The position numbers and the translations under genes were made by a program. Below the pieces are notes generated by a model. It searched no databases. It saw only the letters and a program-made list of their open reading frames with translations, and was not told the DNA's origin. DNA of 64,000 bases, taken from Ornithodoros turicata. Its lineage: Eukaryota > Arthropoda > Arachnida > Ixodida > Argasidae. Positions 56,940 through 64,000 of this stretch are shown piece after piece; within the stretch, counting starts at the first letter, position 1; each line of letters starts with the position of its first letter. The stretch lies in NCBI RefSeq assembly GCF_037126465.1, contig NC_088201.1, forward strand, positions 85,774,273-85,838,272, in the 5' to 3' direction.

Positions 56940-59745
56940 GCGATACTCTACCCTATTGCTGGTGGTGATGCGGGGAATGACATAATGAACCCCTTCACAA
57001 TTAGGATCGAAGTCCTATGTTATCCAGAAAGGTGAAGAGAGCTTTGAGGGCAGAGGGTTGGTGGGCTGGATGTGGCCAGGGACCAAGCAATTGTGTGAGA
57101 GACAGGGGTTGAGTGTCCAGCCCGTTAAGCGATCCGGAGAGTACGGTTCGGGAATGTTGGTAGTGTGGGCAATGGAGAAGAATGTGCTCTAGATCTTCTA
57201 CAGCACCGCAGTGACTGCATTGGGGAGAGTCAACTTGCCTCAGGGTTGAAAAAAATTGGATATATTTTAAAAAATCCTATCCAGTGGGCTTTTTTTTGGA
57301 TAAAACCCGGATATTTTTGGTTATTTTTGGATAATATAGACAGGCCTAGAAACGTGACAAAGAATAAAAACAAATGTGTTTTGCTGTTTTTGATTTCGGG
57401 TGACCTCTCATAGTTTCGGTTTATGGAACTGCCTGTCCCAGTAACATTGAATGAGTTTCCATTTTTCCGAAAGGTGGAGTCCCATGCACGCGTGGCCGCA
57501 GTGGTTTATCCAGAATCCCAAGCATGGAGGGGTGCCGAAAAGAATGGGGGGGGGGGGGTCATTATTATAGTTACATCATTACAGGTTAACATATCATTAC
57601 CGACATGTGTCTAAAGCTGAAATCACAAGGCGTAGACGCTACACGCTTGGATTAGCTGTCGTACTTCAGTTACAATGCCTCCAGGAAGCAGCAGAAAGCC
57701 TCTCTCTGAATGGGCAGAAGTAGAAGAAAACGGAATAAAAGTGAAATCCGAAAAGTTAAAAAAGTCAAGTTAAAAAGTTAAAAAAAGAAGTCAATGTCGC
57801 GCGTACCTGGGCTTTTGTAAACAGCCAACACTACAATAAAATAAAACGGGTGTCTTCCGTGCGACGTTGAATTAAGATTGTCTTTCACATCGCATCTGGA
57901 CAAAATCTCTAAAAAAATTGCATTAAATTGTGTGGATAAAATCCAAAAAATCTACTGGATAAAATCTATGTGGATTCCATGCAAACAACCCTATCTTGCC
58001 TCAAGCGGTAACGCCACTGCGCTGTAAAAGCCACATCGAGGCGCATTCGATGAACTAATGCGACATCTTGACGAAGGTATGTCGAGGCACGCGGAAAGCG
58101 AGCGCTGGATCAACTCTGCTCAGCATGGCTGCGGGGAGGTTGTCAGCGCTCCATTGGCGGGATGCCAGAGGAGTCACAAGGCGTCGAAGTACGGAACGAC
58201 GATTTCCTCTCAGCAGCGCAATACGCGTCCGTCTCCAAGACGAGAGAGCTGCTTCTGCAGCGCTGTCGGCCTGTTCGTTCCCTTCGATACCATCATGGGC
58301 TGGAACCCATTGGAGAACCAGCCTGTGCCCTGCTTCGTAGACAAGGTTGTAAGCCATTAACACATCCAACACCAACGGTGCGGATGAGCCTCGGATGCCA
58401 GAATTTCCAGTTGCTTGCAGCGCAGATGTAGAGTCTGTGAACACGACACATTCCCGCAGGGTAAAATCAACGATGGGCTGCAGAAAGAAAAGCATGGCAT
58501 AGAGTTCCGCAGCTGTGGATGAGGTTTGATGTGAAAGGCGATGTCCTTCCAGTACGCCTTCGGACAGGATGACGAATGCCGAGGCGGATTTGCCATTTCG
58601 AAATGCGCCATCGGTGTATGCTGCGGCAGAGGTAGAAAACTTCGCGTCTAGCAGAGCATAAAAAATGGGCTCGAAGGGCTTCAGGGGGAACCTGATCTCT
58701 TCGTTCCTCGAGGTCCGGAAGACGCACGAAGGTAGGTGGCACAGGCAGAGACCAGGGGGCATCCGGCGGTGTGACGTCCTTAGCTATGAAGCCAGTGAGA
58801 GCCTGGCGTGTCCTCTGCGCTACGCGATGGAAATCACTTTCACGACGGTATCGAATTTTCCTGAGGAGTGGGTAACGGGGAACGTGCGCACGCAAACGTA
58901 AAAAGTGCCGAGCCGTTTCACGCTCAAGGAGAACCTCCACCTGGGGTTCACCAGCTTGAGCCAGGACTTGCCGTCTGTCAGCCATTCTTGGAAGGCCAAG
59001 GCAGCGATGAAGGCTTCGGGGAAACAGCGTCCGAAGGGTATTTAATGACGTTGTGGAAATCCTGTGCAAGACTGGAAGGCTGTAAAGCACAGTCGCCCTC
59101 ACCAAAGCCCCGTGAACGGCTGGAAGGGAGCGCTGATCACAGCCCCATCCTAAGCCAGAAAGATGTTGAATTGCAGGAAGCCATCGCTGCACTTTGGTTT
59201 CAAGGTGCTTAATGTGGCGAACCCAGCGCAGGTCCGAGACCATGACCACACCAAGGAAGCGATGGGAACGTACAGGCTCGAGTTTTTTTGCACCAACTCT
59301 CATAGCCTTACGAGTGAAAGGGAGCTCGACGAACTTTTCGGGCGAAAGGTCTATCCCAAGTCGCGCGAGGTACAGATGAACATTGTTTAAGGCTAGCTGG
59401 AAACGGCGCTGAATGGCTTGCCGTGACTTGCCTACAGTCCAAAGGGCCACGTCATCGGCATACACACAGAATGCTACTTTGCGAGGAATTATCGATTTTA
59501 GGCCTGCCATTACCACACTGAAGAGTGCAGGAGTCAGAATGCTTCCTTGGGGTACGCCTTGATGAACAGAATGCGTAGGGCTTTGGCCGTGGGATGTGCG
59601 AACAGCGACAGTCCGTGTCGTAAGGAAATCGTAGAGCCAGCTGAAGAGTCGACCAGATACTTCAAAAAAGCGCAAGGCGTGCAGCACACAAATGTGCGAG
59701 ACGGTATCATAGGCGCGCTTGATGTCAAGGAAAACTGATACAAGC
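56940..59745 (-). pseudogene. LINE reverse transcriptase-RNase H protein, broken
   Basis: From about 59740 the ORF has FLDIKRAYDTV (motif A), HQGVPQGSILTPALFSVVMA (motif B) and FCVYADDVALW (motif C, catalytic DD). The frame shifts between about 58760 and 58680. RNase H follows, with AAYTDGAF, TAAELYAM, FTDSTSAL and WVPAHDGIEGNEQAD giving its acidic residues and the His/Asp loop. After about 58060 another frame reads RDVALVHRMRLDVAF up to 58003. It resumes after the inserted MITE near 57232 with DSPQCSHCGAVEDLEHILLH, a C-x2-C...H...C end motif. RNase H places it in the I/R1-like group of LINEs. It is dead: truncated, frameshifted and interrupted. Confidence 0.82.
57233..58002. mobile_element. 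hAT-like MITE inserted in the LINE
   Basis: The 754-bp unit 57241-57994 starts CAGGGTTG and ends CAACCCTA. The 8-base flanks ACTTGCCT (57233-57240) and TCTTGCCT (57995-58002) differ at one base. The LINE reading frame runs up to one side and continues from the other. The subterminal regions repeat GGATAAAATC and GGATATTTT-type motifs. Confidence 0.8.
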
Positions 59746-60655
59746 ATGCACAAGCAAACCAGGCCCTCATGCCAAAAAAACTGGCAGCCGTAAAAAGTAA
59801 GCCTCTACTTTCTGCATTATTCTATCAATGTGCAAACATTAAACAAGTATGCATGCATACCTGGTGCATTAGACCATTCTTCATAAAGAATATGCAAAAA
59901 GGTCATCTGATTCTGCTTTTGCACACCAGCATTATAGTAAAGCAAAAAAAAAAGAAGAATGGTACATTGTATGGTTGGTATCCTAGGGCCAATGTTGCAT
60001 GCATTCCAAAACTAACTGCGACTGGAGTAGCTCAGCGTAAGCAGCATGTGATTGAATGGGGTAGGCTTCCCTCCCTCGCAAACATGTGTGTGAAAAGGTA
60101 CTGAATGCTGCGTGTGATGTAGAATACTCTCAAACCCTTTCCCCCATGTGTGGCTGTAGTGCTCGTCATACAACCTGCGGTCACTTCATTGCCACCAAAA
60201 AGCATCCGCCACAGCATGCACACTACCCACCTTGCACGATTTGCGCATGCAGCTTTGAAACTTCCGGGACACGCATTCTATTAAAGTGGACTAGAAAACT
60301 AAATTCAGCTGTGATACGTGACACTTGTGGAAATGCAACATTTCGACGTGTACTATCATGTGCTGCATTATATATTATATACTGCATTCTGAGCTGTTCA
60401 ACTACTCAGGGCTGTGTTTCCGATTGGGGCTTCCCCACAGACATTCCTACTGCACTTGTTGAACGTCCTTGTCATTGATAACCTTCGTAGTCAGGAGGCA
60501 GTCTGCACAAATGATGTTCAACAAGTATGCTGCACCTCCTTGTTACTTTAACATTCTGACATTGGCCTTCCATCACGCTTCTGCGAACAACAGTAGAGGA
60601 ACTTGCACTGTTTAGGAAATTTGTTTCGTTGTGGTAATTAATGTAATGTGATAAT
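59746..60655. other. no gene recognised
   Basis: One + ORF at 60086-60478 (130 codons, Cys-rich) has no domain I recognise. No LINE or Harbinger continuation could be identified here. Confidence 0.35.
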
Positions 60656-60933
60656 TGTTATGATTGAGAGGCTGGATAGCCCGACGTCGCACGAAGTTGT
60701 CGTACCCACATTGTCAACATGGGAAGCGAGAAACGCCCCCCATCCCGGCGCTATCGCATAGATAGGAAACACATGTCTTCTTCGAGGCTCGGGCAAGAAC
60801 GAAAGAGAGCGAGCGCACGGCCTCCGTTTATTTTATACTCTGTATGAGCCGCTAGCAATAAGTGGCGCTACCTTCTGTACACATTAACCACAACGCAGCG
60901 CTGCATATAAGTAACACCATCAAGAATATAACA
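60656..60933 (-). repeat. 3' LTR of the Ty3-type element
   Basis: On the minus strand the LTR begins TGTTATATTC and ends ATCATAACA (278 bp), with TGTTAT/ATAACA inverted ends. It follows the polypurine tract directly. A TATA-like GAGTATAAAATAAACGG (near 60843-60827) marks the probable promoter. The sequence next to the LTR is ATAAT, a possible half of the target duplication. Confidence 0.85.
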
Positions 60934-60948
60934 GTCCTCCCCCCTCAG
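60934..60948 (-). other. polypurine tract
   Basis: TGAGGGGGGAGGAC on the minus strand lies directly before the LTR and would prime plus-strand DNA synthesis. Confidence 0.8.
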
Positions 60949-61048
60949 ACAATACTTAATCAGAAAAAAATGGATACAACCAACAGTTACAAGATATTAA
61001 CGAAACACATCCATACTAAGCGTCAGCAAACAATGCATCGGACGCACT

Positions 61049-64000
61049 TCACTGCGGAGAGTACCTTTGCACAGGCTTCACAGTTCTTTTGCTACGCCGC
61101 AGTGGGGTTTTGCTCTCAACCGAACTGTCCACGGTACAGTTACCTCCTGCGGGGCGATCTAACTGCTGGGCAAAAGACTGACCCACATCCGCTGCTGTGG
61201 TTCCCTCGTTGACAGGTGTCTCTGCTACAACAGCTGGCTGAGGCTCAACTCGTGGTGGTACAACCTCTCCCATAGCAGGAACCCTCGGCCTTAGATGGTC
61301 ATTGTGTCGATGCCACGTGGAGCCATCTTCAACAGTGACAGCCGCTGAAGAATTGCTCAAGGTTCCGACAACACGAGCAGGAACCCATGCTGCTCCCCGA
61401 CGGAAATCCCTGGCAAACACGTCGTCACTAGCTTCAAAAGGTGGACCACGACGGCAACCCTCATCGGCGTGCAGCTTCTGCTTTAGTTGCTTGAAGTGTA
61501 CTGAAGAATGAAGACTTGGCCGCAGCACATCCAATGGAGTCTTAAACATTCTACCAGTGAGCAACTCACACGGTGCCCTCCCTGTAACTTCATGTGGTGT
61601 TGTTCTATATTGAAACAGAAACCTGGCGATTTGAGTCTTGAAACACCCTGGTGCACTTTTCTTCAATTTGTTTTTAACAGTTTGCACTACACGCTCAGCA
61701 GCACCATTTGATGCTGGGTGATAGGGGGGTACTAACATTCTACGAATGCCGTTACGTGTTAAAAAGTCTAAATACTGCGCACTAGCGAACGCAGGTCCAT
61801 TGTCAGACACAATCAAATCCGGGAGTCCGTGCTGTGCAAAAACCAACCGTAAGACATCAATGGTGGATTCTGCAGATGTAGACTTGACGGGGAACACCTC
61901 GACCCACTTTGAGTATGCATCAACAATGACTAAAAACGTATGACCCAAAAACGGTCCACCAAAATCGACATGGAGCCTTGACCAAGGCCTTTGAGGGAAT
62001 GGCCATGGTGTCTGCTGAGCAGGTCTTGGTGTCCTTTGCAGAGATTGACAAATAGAACAAGCCTTGACATTACCCATGATGTCATTGTCGATCCCTGGCC
62101 ACCAAACATGGCTCCTGGCGATCTTCTTGCTCTTCTCAATGCCTGGCTGTCCGGCATGCAGCATCTTGAGCACTCTGGACTGCAATGCCTTAGGAATAAC
62201 TGCTCTTGCTCCCCAAAGCACACAACCTTCATGAAGACTCAACTCAGCACTTCTTGCACTGTAGGGATACCCCTCAGGTCCCAGTGAAATAACTTCACCT
62301 CTTGAGAGAGCAAGGAAGACTTGACTAAGCACAGGATCATTCTTCGTGGCCCGAGCTACAATGGTTGGCGTCAGAAGGTGTGAATAGGCTTGCTCAAGCA
62401 TGAAGACTTCAGCTGGAACAGTTGACTGTTCCTGACAAGCAGGAAGTGGCAGTCTACTCAATGCGTCAGCATGAAGAAGATCCCTTCCAGGTTTATACAA
62501 AAGTTCGTATTGATATGTGGAAAGTTTGAGTGCCCACCTCACGAGCCGAGGAGATGCTTGAACTGGTATCGGCTTGTTGGCACCTAACAATCCCAAAAGT
62601 GGCTTATGATCAGTATATGCTCTAAAGAACATTCCCCACAGGTACTGGTGAAAACGTTCTGTACCGAACACCAAGGCTAGTGCCTCCTTATCAAGCTGAC
62701 TGTATCGTTGCTCTGCCTCAGACAAGCTTCGGGAGGCAAAAGCGATAGGACGCTCTCTGCCATCAGCTTCTTTTTGAGATATGACAGCCCCAACACCATA
62801 AGGAGATGCGTCACAGCTAAGGTACAGCGGCTTGGCAAGATCAAAATGCGCAAGAATGGGCGCAGATAACATGAGACGCTTGCTTTCATCGAAGGCATCT
62901 TCTTGGGCTCTGCCCCACTCCCATCTTTTCCCAGCTGTGAGGAGTAGATACAATGGGCGAAGGCAAGACGACAAGTTGGGCAAAAATCTTCTATAGAAGT
63001 TTATCAGGCCCAGATAACTTTGAAGCTCTTTAACATCACGCGGAGCTGGTGCCTTGGAAATGGCTTCCACCTTGCTCTTATCTGGAGACAGTCCCTCTTT
63101 GCTGATGATGTGCCCTAGATAATTCACCTCTGGCACAAAAAAATGACACTTGTCGAATTTCAACTTTAGTCCAACATCCCGAAGTCGAGCAAGAACACAA
63201 TGCAGATTCCTCATGTGCTCAGTGTCATTGCGTCCCGTAACAAGTATGTCATCAAAGTACACAGCTACATGTGGAAGACCTCGAAACAAGTTCTCCATTT
63301 CACGTTGAAATATTGCTGGCGCAGAGGAAACTCCGAAAGGTAATCTGGTGTATTGGAACAAACCAATATGCGTCGAAATGGTAACATACCTCCTGGACTC
63401 CTCGGGAAGGATCACTTGTTGGTATGCATCCCTTAAGTCCAACTTGGTAAACTTCTCACCTCCTGAAAGTGTATTCCACAGGTCTTCAATCCGTGGAATT
63501 GGATACTTCTCAAGTTGTGTCACTGGATTTACGGTAACTTTAAAGTCTCCACACACTCTCACGCGACCATCCTTCTTTGGTACAGGGACAATAGGAGCCG
63601 CCCACTCTGATGACTTCACAGGGACCAGCACTCCATCCCGCTGCAATCTTTGAAGTTCTTGGGTGACTCCCTCCTTCAAGGCGAATGGCAATGGTCGTGG
63701 TTTAAAGAACTTTGGCAACGAGCCCTCAAGAACATGAATTGTGGCTGCTGGACCTTTATACTGCCCCAGACCATTACTGAATACCTCAGAATATTCGTGG
63801 ATGAGACTCTTCACATCAGAAAGCGAATACTTGTTCACTTGGACATCTGCGATGCCAATTCCCAGCTGCTGAATCCAATTGCGTCCCAGCAATGTAGGAG
63901 AACGATCCCCGGTGAGAAATAAAGGAAGAACTGCTGATTTGTCACGGAACTGTACACAAACATTGGCTTGTCCTTGCACCTGGCTTAGCTCGCCAGTGTA
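61049..64000 (-). CDS. Ty3-type Pol polyprotein (RT, RNase H, integrase), 5' partial
   Basis: The frame is open from the window edge to a stop at 61049, about 983 codons without a break. Counting from a GTG codon at 63979: residues 1-45 are the end of the protease region (LLGRNWIQQL). Reverse transcriptase runs about 90-290 with YFDD at 241-244, and RNase H about 370-510 with CDAS 389-392 and YTDH 455-458. The integrase zinc finger is H608, H624, C641, C644, and the core has D672, D726 and E762 (DD35E spacing). A GPY/F-like C-terminal region follows at about 855-910. All catalytic residues looked for are present. The tether-bridge between RNase H and integrase resembles the Mag/K02A2.6-like lineage, but lineage placement is by eye. 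This copy may be recent. Confidence 0.93.
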   Translation of the reverse strand, partial: YTGELSQVQGQANVCVQFRDKSAVLPLFLTGDRSPTLLGRNWIQQLGIGIADVQVNKYSLSDVKSLIHEYSEVFSNGLGQYKGPAATIHVLEGSLPKFFKPRPLPFALKEGVTQELQRLQRDGVLVPVKSSEWAAPIVPVPKKDGRVRVCGDFKVTVNPVTQLEKYPIPRIEDLWNTLSGGEKFTKLDLRDAYQQVILPEESRRYVTISTHIGLFQYTRLPFGVSSAPAIFQREMENLFRGLPHVAVYFDDILVTGRNDTEHMRNLHCVLARLRDVGLKLKFDKCHFFVPEVNYLGHIISKEGLSPDKSKVEAISKAPAPRDVKELQSYLGLINFYRRFLPNLSSCLRPLYLLLTAGKRWEWGRAQEDAFDESKRLMLSAPILAHFDLAKPLYLSCDASPYGVGAVISQKEADGRERPIAFASRSLSEAEQRYSQLDKEALALVFGTERFHQYLWGMFFRAYTDHKPLLGLLGANKPIPVQASPRLVRWALKLSTYQYELLYKPGRDLLHADALSRLPLPACQEQSTVPAEVFMLEQAYSHLLTPTIVARATKNDPVLSQVFLALSRGEVISLGPEGYPYSARSAELSLHEGCVLWGARAVIPKALQSRVLKMLHAGQPGIEKSKKIARSHVWWPGIDNDIMGNVKACSICQSLQRTPRPAQQTPWPFPQRPWSRLHVDFGGPFLGHTFLVIVDAYSKWVEVFPVKSTSAESTIDVLRLVFAQHGLPDLIVSDNGPAFASAQYLDFLTRNGIRRMLVPPYHPASNGAAERVVQTVKNKLKKSAPGCFKTQIARFLFQYRTTPHEVTGRAPCELLTGRMFKTPLDVLRPSLHSSVHFKQLKQKLHADEGCRRGPPFEASDDVFARDFRRGAAWVPARVVGTLSNSSAAVTVEDGSTWHRHNDHLRPRVPAMGEVVPPRVEPQPAVVAETPVNEGTTAADVGQSFAQQLDRPAGGNCTVDSSVESKTPLRRSKRTVKPVQRYSPQ

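Larger units (their letters stand above)
56881..59745 (-). mobile_element. 5'-truncated non-LTR retrotransposon (LINE), interrupted
   Basis: The LINE reads right to left. Its 3' end at 56881 is AATAAAGTTGTTGTTGTTG on the minus strand, a TTG-repeat tail typical of several arthropod LINEs. Its 5' end is cut within reverse-transcriptase motif A near 59740. It carries the reverse-transcriptase end, an RNase H domain and a C-terminal zinc motif. The last part is separated from the rest by the hAT MITE at 57241-57994. Confidence 0.85.
60656..64000 (-). mobile_element. Ty3-type LTR retrotransposon, 3' part (runs off the window)
   Basis: The element has, from right to left, a pol ORF, a polypurine tract and a 3' LTR ending at 60656. 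Its 5' LTR and gag lie beyond base 64000. Its LTR differs from that of the element at 24564, so the two belong to different families. Confidence 0.9.

Noticed and set aside
60086..60478. 130-codon Cys-rich + ORF
   Set aside because: Cys spacing fits no zinc-finger class I know, and the flanks give no support.

Overview
The window is eukaryotic and looks like a repeat-dense part of an arthropod genome, most probably a tick. I infer this from the transposable-element mix (Penelope-like elements, Ty3 elements with a SCAN-like Gag, mariner, many hAT-type MITEs), from tRNA-headed SINE copies of a kind I associate with ticks, and from GT-AG introns. I found no convincing single-copy host gene. Almost everything that can be annotated is a mobile element, and many are nested in one another.

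Layout: 1-385, 3' end of a mariner. 4088-4915, an 824-bp foldback MITE. 6513-15961, a complete TTAA-flanked Kolobok-like transposon. It carries a 12-exon THAP-transposase gene on the + strand and a convergent gene with a P2X7-intracellular-like zinc domain on the - strand, plus several younger MITEs in its introns. 16694-16977, a hAT MITE. 21981-30798, a large unclassified DNA element with 16-bp inverted termini and many GGTATAAA-type subterminal repeats. Inside it sits a Gag-protease LTR element (24564-27791) whose right end is an inverted copy of its own LTR end. 31097-31958, a miniature LTR element (TRIM). 33000-36200, SINEs, a TTAA MITE, foldbacks and a 21-bp minisatellite.

40-50 kb: a hammerhead-ribozyme-like motif, an ORF of about 252 codons split by a hAT insertion, composite tandem modules split by another hAT element, and a decayed Penelope-like element. 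52.4-56.9 kb: a mariner 5' end, a second Penelope-like element with a hammerhead-like motif downstream, and an internally deleted Harbinger whose accessory gene is interrupted. 56881-59745: a 5'-truncated LINE, itself split by a hAT MITE. 60656-64000: the 3' LTR and an intact pol ORF of a Ty3 retrotransposon that runs off the right edge.

The best candidate for something little described is the two-gene Kolobok-like transposon. Its ends, target site and transposase agree with one another, and it carries a cysteine-rich P2X7-like partner gene. The order of insertion can be read from the nesting: the Harbinger received the LINE, which later received a hAT MITE; the large TIR element received the LTR element.
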